From positions 3,198,184 through 3,262,183 of the forward strand of contig NC_044929.1 of NCBI RefSeq assembly GCF_003576645.1: DNA of 64,000 nucleotides, read 5' to 3'. This DNA comes from Ipomoea triloba. Taxonomy: Eukaryota; Streptophyta; Magnoliopsida; Solanales; Convolvulaceae. Position numbers and translations under genes: made by a program. Of the stretch, positions 35,470 to 46,399 are shown piece after piece. How positions within the stretch are numbered: position 1 is the first letter of the stretch; each line of letters opens with the position of its first letter. The notes under the pieces were generated by a model, which was not told where the DNA came from, did no database searches, and saw nothing but the letters and a program-made list of their open reading frames with translations.

Positions 35470-38400
35470 ATCGATTGTCATATTTACCCTAGTTCCCTGG
35501 GGGTTTTACTAAAAAGTAACAATCACTTGATCCGCAATCTGAGGGTGGAAATTTTGAGATTGGGGCACAAGGTGGCGATATGGTGGCTGATCAGCATTGC
35601 GATGGGGTAAATTCTGACACTAGCTGTCTAATAAATATCGATCTCACAAGAAAGATTGACACTAGCTGTCTAATAAATATCGATCTCACAAGAAAGATTT
35701 TTTTTAGCTGTCTAATAAATATCGATCTCACAAGAAAGATTTTTTTTCTCCTTTTCCCTAGTTCCCTGCCGATTTTACTAAAAAATATTAATTTTTTCTC
35801 CTTTTCCCTAGTTCACTCCGGGTTTTACTAAAAAGTTTTCTCCTTTTCCCTAGTTCACTCCGGGTTTTACTAAAAAGTAACAATCACTTTATCTCTAATA
35901 AATACTAATCTCACAAGAAAGATTTTTTTCTCCTTTTCCCTAGTTCCCTGCCGATTTCACTAAAAAATATTGATTTTTTTCTCATTTTCCCTAGTTCCCT
36001 CCCGATTTTACTAGAAAGTAATAATCACTTTATCTCTAATAAATATCGATCACTAGAAAGTAATAATCACTTTATCTCTAATAAATATCGATCGCAGAAT
36101 AAATATTTTTATCTCCTTTTCCCTAGTTCCCTGCAGATTTTACTACAAAATATTGATTTTTTCTCATTTTCCTTAGTTCCCACGGGGTTTTACTAAAAAG
36201 TAACAATCACTTGATCAGCAATCTGAGGGTGGAAATTCAGAGCGAGACTGGGGCACAAGGTGGCGATATGGTGGCTGATCAGCATTGCGATGGGGTAAAT
36301 TCTGACACTAGCTGTCTAATAAATATCGATCTCACAAGAAAGATTTTTTTTCTCCTTTTCCCTAGTTCCCTGCCGATTTTACTAAAAAATATTAATTTTT
36401 TCTCCTTTTCCCTAGTTCACTCCGGGTTTTACTAAAAAGTAACAATCACTTTATCTCTAATAAATACTAATCTCACAAGAAAGATTTTTTTTCCTTTTCC
36501 CTAGTTCCCTGCCGATTTCACTAAAAAATATTGATTTTTTTCTCATTTTCCCTAGTTCCCTCCCGATTTTACTAGAAAGTAATAATCACTTTATCTCTAA
36601 TAAATATCGATCGCAGAATAAATATTTTTATCTCCTTTTCCCTAGTTCCCTGCAGATTTTACTACAAAATATTGATTTTTTCTCATTTTCCTTAGTTCCC
36701 ACGGGGTTTTACTAAAAAGTAACAATCACTTGATCAGCAATCTGAGGGTGGAAATTCAGAGCGAGACTGGGGCACAAGGTGGCGATATGGTGGCTGATCA
36801 GCATTGCGATGGGGTAAATTCTGACACTAGCTGTCTAATAAATATCGATCTCACAAGAAAGATTTTTTTTTCTCCTTTTCCCTAGTTCCCTGCCGATTTT
36901 ACTAAAAAATATTAATTTTTTCTCCTTTTCCCTAGTTCACTCCGGGTTTTACTAAAAAGTAACAATCACTTTATCTCTAATAAATACTAATCTCACAAGA
37001 AAGATTTTTTTCTCCTTTTCCCTAGTTCCCTGCCGATTTCACTAAAAAATATTGATTTTTTTCTCATTTTCCCTAGTTCCCTCCCGATTTTACTAGAAAG
37101 TAATAATCACTTTATCTCTAATAAATATCGATCTCAGAAGAAATATTTTTATCTCCTTTTCCCTAGTTCCCTGCAGATTTTACTAAAAAATATTGATTTT
37201 TTCTCATTTTCCTTAGTTCCCACGGGGTTTTACTAAAAAGTAACAATCACTTGATCAGCAATCTAAGGGTGAAAATTCAGAGCGAGACTGGGGCACAAGG
37301 TGGCGATATGGTGGCTGATCAGCATTGCGAAGGGGTAAATTCTGACACTAGCTGTCTAATAAATATCGATCTCACAAGAAAGATTTTTTTCTCCTTTTCC
37401 CTAGTTCCCTGCCGATTTTACTAAAAAATATTGATTTTTTTCTCCTTTTCCCTAGTTTCCTCCGGGTTTTACTAAAAACTAACAATCACTTTATCTCTAA
37501 GAAATATTGATCTCACAAGAAAGATTTTTTTCTCCTTTTCCCTAGTTCCTTGCCGATTTCACTAAAAAATATTGATTTTTTTCTCCTTTTCCCTAGTTTC
37601 CTCCCGGTTTTTTAATAAAAAGTAATAATCACTTTATCTCTAATAAATATTGATCTCACAAGAAAGATTTTTTTCTCCTTTTCCCTAATTCCCTCCCGAT
37701 TTTACTAAAAAATATTGATTTTTTTCTCCTTTTCCCTAGTTCCCTGCCGATTTCACTAAAAAATATTGATTTTTTTCTACTTTTCCCTAGTTCCCTCCCG
37801 GTTTTACTAAAAAGTAATAATCACTTTATCTCTAATAAATATTGATCTCACAAGAAAGATTTTTTTCTCCTTTTCCCTAGTTCACTCCCGATTTTACTAA
37901 AAGATATTGTTTTTTTCTCCTTTTCCCTAGTTCCCTGCCGATTTCACTAAAAAATATTGAATTTTTTCTCCTTTTCCCTAGTTCCCTCCCGGTTTTACTA
38001 AAAAGTAATAATCACTTTATCTCTAATAAATATCTATCTCACAAGAAAGATTTTTTTCTCCTTTCCCTAGTTACCTCCCGATTTTACTAAAAAATATTGA
38101 TTTTTTCTCCTTTTCGCTCGTTCCCTCCGGGTTTTACTAAAAAGTAACAATCACTTTATCTCTAATAAATATCGATCTCACAAGAAAGATTTTTTTTTTC
38201 TCCTTTTCCCTAGTTCCCTGCCGATTTTACTAAAAAATATTGATTTTTTCTCCTTTTCCCTAATTCCCTGCCGATTTTACTAAAAAATATTGATTTTTTC
38301 TCCTTTTCCCTAATTCCCTGCCGATTTTACTAAAAAGTATTGATTTTTTTCTCCTTTTCCCTAGTTCCTTCTCAGTTTTACTAAAAAGTAACAATCACTT

Positions 38401-38500
38401 TATATATCCCTAATAAATATCGATCTCACAAGAACAATTTTTTTCTCCTTTTCCCTAGTTCTCTCCGGGTTTTACTAAAAAGTAACAATCACTTTATGTT
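35470..38500 (+). repeat. SINE-tail array with embedded F-box gene fragments (left array)
   Basis: The monomers are a long form (ccctagttccctcccg, ttttactaaaaagtaacaat, cactttatctctaataaata, tcgatctcacaagaaagat; about 92 bp) and a short form (about 50 bp, with taaaaaatattgattttttc), largely alternating. Four plus-strand pieces of the F-box/kelch coding region are embedded (about 35527-35632, 36212-36320, 36731-36839, 37252-37360). The last three lie in units of about 520 bp. From 37380 on, the array has no gene pieces. The same monomers without gene pieces occur upstream of the parental gene at 23-26.6 kb. Confidence 0.85.
36212..36320 (+). pseudogene. Embedded F-box gene fragment (representative of five plus-strand copies)
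   Basis: About 105 bp corresponding to parental 31103-31219 (codons about 94-131: DQ-S-GVNSETGAQGGDMVADQ-HCDGVNSDTSCL). The left joint is aacaatcactTGATCAGC, the right joint TGTCTAATaaatatcg, where TCTAAT is common to gene and monomer. Like the two truncated gene copies, the fragment lacks the parent's 12 bases aagctggtgatc and has T for C before CTAAT. The other plus-strand copies are at 35527-35632, 36731-36839, 37252-37360 and 39885-39994. The short frames starting here are not genes. Confidence 0.85.
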
Positions 38501-40175
38501 AATGTACATAATAGAATTCCTCTAATGATAATATCCAAAAAAAATTCCAAAAATCAAATTAGTATATGATGTATATTATAGTATTCCAAAAAAATATCAC
38601 TATATTATGTTAATTTATGTAATTAAATTCCTATCATGATAATATTCAAAAAAAATTCCAAAAATCAAATTAGTATATGATGTATATTATAGTATTCCAA
38701 AAAAATATTACTATATTATGTTAATGTATGTAATTAAATTCCTCTCATGATAATATTCAAAAAAAATTCCAACAATCAATTTACTATATGATCTATATTA
38801 TAGTATTAAAAAAATTACTATATTATGTTAATGTGCGTAATTAAATGCTATTCAATTATACGGTTTTGCGTTTGTTTGTTATATATGTATTTATATATTT
38901 ATTAATTTATTTGTTTAAAATTTGAAATCAGTCAACATAATATTACAATATTTAACAAAATTAAATCAGAATACCTTCAATATTTTATTTCCATTTAAAC
39001 AAAATGAAATTATATTTCGGAATTCCCTTGAAATTTGCATATCAATTGAATTCAGTAATTGAGGATTCTTTTTGAATCATCTGATAAAAGTAAACAGGTT
39101 TTAGACAATATTCGATCTTATAACAATATGCATGTATTCTTTCACATCGCTGGGTTGTAAGATTGATTATAGCCAAAACAAAGGTACTTCCCCGCCAATA
39201 TTTAAATTTTTACTTCTTAGAATTATTTCTACTTCTTAGAATTACCAAACTTGAAATGCTTGAGATAGGGGTAGCCTACCTGGAAAAGCTTCCCTAATAA
39301 AATTTTTAACTCAATACAAAAATTGATTTAAAACTAATAAACTCGACAACCCAATGCAACTGGTCTGAAATTGAGTAGACTGGTCTAATTGAAATGCCTA
39401 GGGGTAGGGCTCTGATGCAACGACCACCTCTAAGAGCAATTCCATTTGTAGATTTTAGTGAGTTTTTGTAAAATGTAAAAACTTAGGGATGATTTTTTAC
39501 CAAATGGAGAGTGGGGGTTTTAGATAGTTTTTTTCTCCAGCAATAGATGAATTTTTGTGGGCCTATTTGTGAGAAAAATAGGTGCAAGCAATGCTGTGCG
39601 CTCAAAACGAAGCTTTCCCTTTTGTTTTTTTTTTTGATTTTTTTCTCCTTTTCCCTAGTTCCCTGCCGATTTCACTAAAAAATATTGAATTTTTTTTCTC
39701 CTTTTCCCTAGTTCCCTCCCGGTTTTACCAAAAAGTAACAATCACTTTATCTCTAATAAATATCGATCTAGAAGAAAGATTTTTTTCTCCTTTTCCCTAG
39801 TTCCCTACAGATTTTACTAAAAAATATTGATTTTTTCTCCTTTTCCTTAGTTCCCTCGGGGTTTTACTGAAAAGTAACAATCACTTGATCAGCAATCTGA
39901 GGGTGGAAATTCAGAGCTAGACTGGGGCATAAGGTGGCGATATGGTGGCTGATCAGCATTGCGATGGGGTAAATTCTGACACCAGCTGTCTAATAAATAT
40001 CGATCTCACAATAAAGATTTTTTTCTCCTTTTCCCTAGTTCCCTCCCGATATTATTAAAAAATATTGATTTTTTCTCCATATCCGTAGTTCCCTCAGGAT
40101 TTTACTAAAAAGTAACAATCACTTGATCAGCAATCTGACGGTGGAAATTCTGATACTGGGGCACAAGGTGACGAT

Positions 40176-40914
40176 ATGGTGGCTGATCAGCATTGCGATG
40201 GGGTAAATTCTGACACTAGCTGTCTAATTCCTGGGATTGGTCGAGACAACTCCATTAGCTGTCTCATCCGTTGCTCAAGGTCCGCTTATGGCATGGCAGC
40301 TTCCGTGAACAGGAGCTTTCGTTCGTTAATTAGGAGCGGCGAGCTCTATAAATTAAGACGCATGAATGGTATAATTGAGCACTGGGTTTATTTTTCCTGC
40401 AACATGTTGGAATGGGAAGCGTTCGACCCCAATCTCCGCCGTTGGATGCGTCTCCCAACAATGAATTCTAATGAATGTTTTGTATTCTCTGACAACGAGT
40501 CTTTGGCTGTGGGCACAGAGCTCCTTGTGTTTGGAAAGGAGTACATGGCACAAGTCATCTATCGGTACAGTCTTTTGACCAATTCATGGTCGACCGGAAT
40601 GCAGATGAATGAGCCACGGTGTTTGTTTGGCTCTGCCTGCCAAGGGGAGATTGCTATTGTGGCCGGTGGTTGTGATTTGCAAGGAAAGATCCTTAGCTCA
40701 GCTGAGCTTTACAATTCGGAGACGGGAGAGTGGAAGCTTTTGCCAAGCTTGAACAAGGCCCGGAAAATGTGTTCTGGAGTATTCATGGATGGAAAGTTTT
40801 ATGTAATTGGAGGTATCGGAGGGCCTGAAACAAAGCTTTTGACATCTGGAGAGGAATACAATCTCGAGACGGAGACTTGGACTGAAATACCCAACATGTG
40901 TCTCCCCCGCACAG
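40176..40914 (+). pseudogene. F-box/kelch copy 2, exon 1 (5'-truncated, frame open)
   Basis: Homologous to the parental gene from codon about 94 on. Upstream of that the sequence is repeat array, so residues 1-93 and the promoter are gone. The first usable ATG is 40176 (Met111 of the parent). The F-box, at parental residues 131-176, is complete. Joined to 41304-41665 after removing a GT-AG intron, it gives an uninterrupted 366-residue frame, the length expected from Met111 minus the four residues missing through a 12-bp difference. Substitutions against the parent include Lys to Asn in DKESL, Met to Val before AGG and Ser to Gly at CSAVF. It may be a pseudogene, or a gene if transcribed. Confidence 0.85.
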
Positions 40915-41303
40915 GTGATGTAACGTTTTCCTTTTATTATTATTATTGGGATTATTATCAATAATAATAAATTAAGTATTTTATGTGGTACAAATTACTA
41001 TTTAGGCTGACTAAGTACTAGTCTTTGGTCATAATCGGTTACCTATATTGATGGGATGTAGGACTATAGATAGACCCTTAGTCCTCTCACTTCTCAGTTC
41101 ACGCAATACACCATCTAAATTACTGAGCAAGTGAGAGAAACAAGTGGGAGAAACAATTCTGGTGACTCCACAAGCAGCCCTGGGAGCCTCTTCTAAACGT
41201 GCGGTCACAACAACCAAAGTATTATAAATTATGACGAGAGGTTAGTAGATCTGTTTTTTAATTACCACATATTAACTGTTCAATGTGGTCTACATGCTTA
41301 CAG
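40915..41303 (+). other. Intron-like insert in copy 2 between 8-bp direct repeats
   Basis: The parental sequence ccccgcACAGGTGAaactagg is here interrupted: ACAGGTGA stands at 40911-40918 and 41300-41307, with 381 bp between. Using the AG|GT inside each repeat, the donor is GTGATG (40915) and the acceptor CTTACAG (ends 41303), giving a 389-bp phase-1 intron whose removal restores the parental codon. Without splicing the frame shifts. A homologous 370-bp insert lies at the same codon in copy 3. I see no terminal inverted repeats. Confidence 0.8.
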
Positions 41304-41665
41304 GTGAAACTAGGGAAAACGCCTTGCCTACTACATCTGAAGCACCTCCGTTGATTGCAGTTGTAAATGACCAATTTTATGCTGCCGATTATGCTGAAAT
41401 GGTGGTAAGGAAGTATGACAAGGATAACAGAGTCTGGTTTACAATTGGGAGATTGCCCGAACGTGCAAATTCTATGAATGGCTGGGGCTTGGCTTTTAGG
41501 GCATGTGGTGATAAGCTCATCGTGATCGGGGGACCTAGGGCTTCAGGTCCAGGGTTTATCGAAGTGAACTCGCGGGTGTCTAGTGAAGGGCCACCCGAGT
41601 GGCATTTACTAGGCCGAAAGCAATCGGGTAGCTTTGTCTATAATTGCGCCGTGATGGGTTGCTAA
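41304..41665 (+). pseudogene. F-box/kelch copy 2, exon 2
   Basis: Encodes the last kelch blades and the C-terminus (to FVYNCAVMGC and TAA), in frame with exon 1 after splicing. Differences from the parent include Gly to Glu in TRGNALP, Leu to Phe in DQLYAAD and Trp to Arg in VNSWVPS (the tryptophan is normally conserved). Homology with the parental 3' flank stops at 41681, where the copia fragment begins. Confidence 0.85.
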
Positions 41666-41681
41666 AAATGTGGTTCTTTGG

Positions 41682-42302
41682 GAACTAGGTTTTCTGAAGA
41701 TAAATCAGAAAAAAGTTTTTGGTTGTATAGCCAATGCTTTGGTAAAATCATCTCGTCATAAACTTGAAGATAAATCAGAAAAATGTATTTTTCTTGGTTA
41801 TAGTTTGCAATCCAAAGCTTATAGGTTGTATAATCCAATAAGTGGCAAGATCATTATAAGTCGAGATGTGTTGTTTAATGAGTCTGCTAGTTGGTCTTGG
41901 AGTTCTGACAAAACAGGGAAAATGGTTCCTTTTATTGATGTTAGAGAAGTCTCTACTGTAATTCCAGGTGGAACAACCCCCTTGCCACATGAAGATAGTA
42001 GCAACTCACCAGACAACAAATCTACTCCGCCAACAAGCCCACAACCCAGCACCACCACCACTTTTTCACCAGAAAGTACACCAGAATCCCGACAGAGGTT
42101 CCGTTCACTAAGAGATATTTATGAAACAACAAATTTTGCTCTCTCAGTGTCGGATCCTATTTTCTATGATGATGCTGCTCGAGAACAAATATGGCGGGAT
42201 GCAATGATAGAAGAAATGAATTGCATACAGAAGAAGTACACATGGAAGTTAGTTGATCTTCCGGAAGGAAAAAAAGCAATTGGGTTGAAATGGGTGTTCC
42301 GT
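41682..42302 (+). mobile_element. Ty1/copia pol fragment (late integrase to start of reverse transcriptase)
   Basis: One frame without stops for about 200 codons. It holds the end of the integrase region (VFGCIANALV, then KCIFLGYSLQSKAYRLYNP and KIIISRDVLFNE), a Pro/Ser/Thr-rich linker, then the start of reverse transcriptase (a W-DAM-EEMN-I segment, a TWKLVDLP-GKKAIG segment and LKWVFR). It lacks LTRs, gag, protease, the integrase catalytic core and most of RT. The left end joins copy 2's 3' flank and the right end (ttccgtaac) joins copy 3's. Near the left end gaagataaatcagaaaaa occurs twice (about 41696 and 41768). It sits exactly at the palindrome centre. Confidence 0.85.
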
Positions 42303-42741
42303 AACTCAGGCCCAAGTTTAGCCAACTAATGTCCACCTAAGACTAAAATCCCCTCGGCTTAGGGACGCCTAGACAGATTCTTATAACAGTGAGTGATACA
42401 ATCATAGTTATGCATTCACCAAATATAGAATCAATACCATCTAGCAAAAACCTAAGCCAACGTAAGTTGCACTGTAGAATTGATTTCTGATTCATGGACT
42501 TGGCTAATAAAGCATAACGAAATAGAATACCTGGAAAAGGAAAGATACAGGATAGCATTCACTACATCACAAACTAAATGATACTTTCCTTTTTCAAACT
42601 ATACGCCCAATTATGATTTACAAATATAGATCATGCCAATATGCCACTAATTCACTGAATAAAAAAGAAAATAAAGGTTTGGGATATAGATTACCCATTA
42701 GAAAGACACTCCTCCATGGCAGCACCCAAAGAACCACGTTT
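42303..42741 (-). other. 3' flank of copy 3
   Basis: Reverse complement of parental 32268-32360 joined to about 32968-33330, including the start of the ctaggcg-family repeat. It shows that copy 3 was copied as genomic DNA, not from mRNA. Confidence 0.8.
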
Positions 42742-43103
42742 TTAGCAACCCATCACAGCGCAATTACAGACAAAGCTTCCCGATTGCCTTCGGCCTAGTA
42801 AATGCCACTCGGGTGGCCCTTCACTTGGCACCCACGAGTTCACTTCGATAAACCCTGGACCTGAAGCCCTAGGTCCCCCGATCACGATGAGCTTATCACC
42901 ACATGCCCTAAAAGCCAAGCCCCAACCGTTCATGGAATTTGCACGTTCGGGCAATCTTCCAATCGTAAACCAAACTCTGTTATCCTTGTCATACTTCTTT
43001 ACCACCATTTCAGCATAATCAACAGCATACAATTGGTCATTTACAACTGCAATCAATGGAGGTGCTTCAGATGTAGTAGGCAAGGCATTACCCCTAGTTT
43101 CAC
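42742..43103 (-). pseudogene. F-box/kelch copy 3, exon 2
   Basis: Reads on the minus strand from 43103 to the stop at 42742. C-terminal kelch part ending VCNCAVMGC. Changes against the parent include Ala to Val in YAADYA, Arg to Lys in VVRKY, Lys to Arg in GRKQS and Tyr to Cys near the end. It keeps the Trp that copy 2 lost. Confidence 0.85.
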
Positions 43104-43473
43104 CTGTAAGCATGCAGACCACATTGAACAGTGAATATGTGGTAATTAAAAAACAGATCTACTAATCTCCCGCCATAATTTATAATACTTTGGTTGTTGT
43201 GGCCGATAGAAGAGGCTCCCAGAGTTGCTTGTGGAGTCACCAGAATTTTTTCTCTCACTTGCGTCAGTAATTTAGATGGTGTATTGCCTGAACTGAGTTG
43301 AGAGGACTAGGGGGTCTATCTATAGTCCTACATCTAATAGGTAACAGACTACCTATTACTGACCAAAAACTAGTACTTAGTCAGCCTAAATAGTTTGCAC
43401 CACATAAAATACTTAATTTATTATTATTGATAATAATCTCAATAATAATAACAAAAGGAAAACGTTACAACAC
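43104..43473 (-). other. Intron-like insert in copy 3
   Basis: The same insertion as in copy 2, inverted, 370 bp. Read on the minus strand the donor is ACAG|GTGTTG (one base of the 8-bp repeat changed) and the acceptor CTTACAG. It lies at the identical codon and phase, so it was present before the inverted duplication. Confidence 0.8.
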
Positions 43474-44212
43474 CTGTGCGGGGGGGACACATGTTGGGTA
43501 TTTCAGTCAAAGTCTCCGTCTTGAGATTGTACTCCTCTCCAGATGTCAAAAGCTTTGTTTCAGGCCCTCCGATACCTCCAATTACATAAAACTTACCGTC
43601 CATGAATACTCCAGAACACATTTTCCGGGCCTTGTTTAAGCTTGGCAAAAGCTTCCACTCTCCCGTCTCCGAATTGTATAGCTCAGCTGAGCTAAGGATC
43701 TTTCCTTGCAAGTCACAACCACCGGCCACAATAGCAATCTCCCCTTGGCAGGCAGAGCCAAACAAACACCGTGGCTCGTTCATCTGCATTCCGGTCGACC
43801 ATGAATTGGTCAAAAGGCTGTACCGATAGATGAGTTGAGCCATGTAATCCTTTCCAAACACAAGGAGCTCTGTGCCCACTGCCAAAGACTCCTTGTCAGA
43901 AAATACAAAGCATTCATTAGAATTCATTGTTGGGAGACGCATCCAACGGCGGAGATTGGGGTCGAACGCTTCCCATTCCAACATGTTGCAGGATAAATAA
44001 ACCCAGTGCTCAATTATACCATTCATGCGTCTTAATTTATAGAGCTCGCCGCTCCTAATTAACGAACGAAAGCTCCTGTTCACGGAAGCTGCCATGCCAT
44101 AAGCGGACCTTGAGCAACGGATGAGACAGCTAATGGAGTTGTCTCGACTAATCCCGGGAATTAGACAGCTAGTGTCAGAATTTACCCCATCGCAATGCTG
44201 ATCAGCCACCAT
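43474..44212 (-). pseudogene. F-box/kelch copy 3, exon 1 (5'-truncated, frame open)
   Basis: Starts at the ATG complementary to 44212-44210 (Met111 of the parent) and, joined to 43103-42742, gives 366 codons without a stop. The F-box is present. It differs from copy 2 by several residues (GISRDNS, VYLSC, KDYMAQL, LKTETLTE), so the two have diverged independently. Upstream on the minus strand is monomer array; no promoter of the parent remains. Copies 2 and 3 face each other with their 3' ends about 1.1 kb apart, so read-through from either would pair with the other. Confidence 0.85.
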
Positions 44213-44548
44213 ATGGCCACCTTGTGCCCCAGTATCAGAATTTCCACCGTTAGATTGCTGATCAAGTGATTGTTACTTTTTAGTAAAACTCCGAGGGAAC
44301 TAGGGAAATGTAGAAAAAATCAATATTTTTTAGTAAAATCGGGATGGAACTAGGGAAAAGGAGAAAAAAAATCTTTCTTGTGAGATCGATATTTATTAGA
44401 GATAAAGTGATTGTTATTTTTTAGTAAAACAGGGAGGGAACTAGGGAAAATGGAGAAAAAAATCAATATTTTTTAGTAAAATCCCCAGGGAACTAGGGAA
44501 AAGGAGAAAAAAATCAATACTTTTTTACCCCTTGTGAGATCGATATTT

Positions 44549-44655
44549 ATTAGACAGCTAGTGTCAGAATTTACCCCTTCGCAATGCTGATCAGCCACCA
44601 TATCGCCACCTTGTGCCCAAGTCTCAGAATTTACACCTTCAGATTGCTGATCAAG
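44549..44655 (-). pseudogene. Embedded F-box gene fragment
   Basis: Minus-strand counterpart of the plus-strand fragments, between monomers upstream of copy 3; mirror of the one at 39885-39994. It has the same joints (TCTAAT microhomology and cacttgatcagc). Confidence 0.8.
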
Positions 44656-45770
44656 TGATTGTTACTTTTCAGTAAAACCCCGAGGGAGCTAGGGAAAAGG
44701 AGAAAAAATCAATATTTTTTAGTAAAGTCCGCAGGGAACTAGGGAAAAGGAGAAAAAAATCAATATTTTTTTAGTAAAATTCACAGGGAACTAGGGAAAA
44801 GGAGAAAAAAATCAAAAAAAAAAAAGGAAAGCTTCGTTTTGAGCGCACAACATTGCTTGCCCCTATTTTTCTCACAAATAGGCCCCACAAAAATTCATCT
44901 CTTGCAGGAGAAAAAAACTATCTAAAACCCCACTCTCCATTTGTTAAAAAATCATCCCTAAGTTTTTACATTTTACAAAAACTCCCTAAAATCTACAAAT
45001 GGAATTGCTCTTAGAGGTGGCCGTTGCATCAGAGCCCTACCCCTAGGCATTTCAGTTAGACCAGTCTACTCAATTTCAGACCAGTTGCATTGGGTTGTCG
45101 AGCTTATTAGTTTTAAATCAATTCTTTTTATTGAGCTAAAAATTTTATTAGGGTAACTTTTTTAGGTAGGCTACCCCTATCTCAAACATTTGAGGTTAGG
45201 TAATTCTAAGTAGAAGTAATTCTAAGAAGTAAAAATTTAAATATTGGTGGGGAAGTGCCTTTGTTTTGGCTATAATCAATCACGCAACCCATCGATGTGA
45301 AAGAAAACATGTATATTGTTGTAAGATCGAATATTGTCTAAAAACTGTTAACTTTTATCAGTGATTCAAAAAGAATCCTCAATTACTGAATTCAATTGAT
45401 ATGCAAATTTCAAGGGAATTCCGAAATATAAATTCATTTTGTTTAAATGGAAATAAAATATTGAAGGTAATACGATTTAATTTTGTTAAATATTGTAATA
45501 TTATGTTGATTGATTACAAATTTTTGATACATATTGTAATATTTTTTTGGAATACTATAATATACATCTTATACTAATTTCATTTTTGGAATTTTTTTTG
45601 AATATTATCATGAGAGGAATTTAATTACATACATTAACATAATATAGTAATTTTTTTGGAATACTATAATATACATCATATACAAATTTGATTTTTGAAA
45701 TTTTTTTGGATATTATCATGAGAGGAATTCTATTACGTACATTAACATAAAGTGATTGTTACTTTTTAGT

Positions 45771-46399
45771 AAAACCCGGAGGGAACTAGGGTAAAGGAGA
45801 AAAAAAATCTTTCTTGTGACATCGATATTTATTAGGGATATATAAAGTGATTTTTACTTTTTAGTAAAACCGGGAGGGAACTAGGAAAAAGGAGAAAAAA
45901 ATCAATATTTTTAGTAAAATCGGCATGGAACAAGGGAAAAGGAGAAAAAAATCTTTCTTGTGAGATTGATATTTATTAGAGATAAATTGATTGTTACTTT
46001 TTAGTAAAACCTGGAGGGAACTAGGGAAAAGGAGAAAAAATTAATATTTTTTAGTAAAATCGGGAGGGAACTAAGGAAAAGGAGAAAAAAATATTTCTTG
46101 TGAGATCGATATTTATTAGAGATAAAGTGATTATTACTTTTTAGTAAAACGGGGATGGAACAAGGGAAAAGGACGAAAAAATTAATTTTTTTAGTGAAAT
46201 CGGCAGGGAACAAGGGAAAAGGAGAAAAAAATCTTTCTTGTGAGACCAATATTTATTAGAGATAAAGTGATTTGTTACTTTTTAATAAAACCCGAAGGGA
46301 ACTAGAGAAAAGGAGAAAAAAAATCAATACTTTTTTAGTAAAATCGGCAGGAACTATGGAAAAGGAGAAAAAAAAATCTTTCTTGTGAGATCGATATTT
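45771..46399 (-). repeat. SINE-tail monomer array without gene pieces
   Basis: Monomers as in the left array, read on the minus strand (ttactttttagtaaaacc, ggagggaactagggaaaagg, tgagatcgatatttattaga on the plus strand). Mirror of 37.4-38.5 kb. Confidence 0.8.

Larger units (their letters stand above)
38480..41681 (+). repeat. Left arm of the approximately 3-kb imperfect palindrome
   Basis: Matches the reverse complement of about 42722-45770. Order in this arm: AT-rich subrepeats of about 120 bp (38490-38860), the segment with attcaattgatatgcaaatt (38870-39065, reversed), the composite-repeat lead and half-MITE (39200-39600), a short monomer array with a gene fragment (39640-40120), then gene copy 2. 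The right arm has the same order inverted, with indels and substitutions, so the palindrome is not a simple assembly echo. Confidence 0.85.
42722..45770 (-). repeat. Right arm of the approximately 3-kb imperfect palindrome
   Basis: Inverted counterpart of 38480-41681, with gene copy 3 (42742-44212), monomer array plus one gene fragment (44276-44815; fragment about 44549-44655), half-MITE and lead (44820-45240), the attcaattgatatgc segment (about 45300-45520) and AT-rich subrepeats (45520-45750). Confidence 0.85.

Noticed and set aside
35580..36435. Frames beginning MVADQHCDGVNSDTSCL at 35580 and 36211
   Set aside because: They are the embedded F-box fragments running into array monomers; there is no F-box or kelch domain and the tails are low complexity.
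41670..42329. 219-codon frame as a host gene
   Set aside because: Its first codons are copy 2's 3' flank from a GTG, and the body is Ty1/copia pol cut at both ends.
38480..45770. Palindrome as a pure assembly echo
   Set aside because: The arms differ by many substitutions and indels, including different amino acid changes in copies 2 and 3; a local misjoin is still possible.
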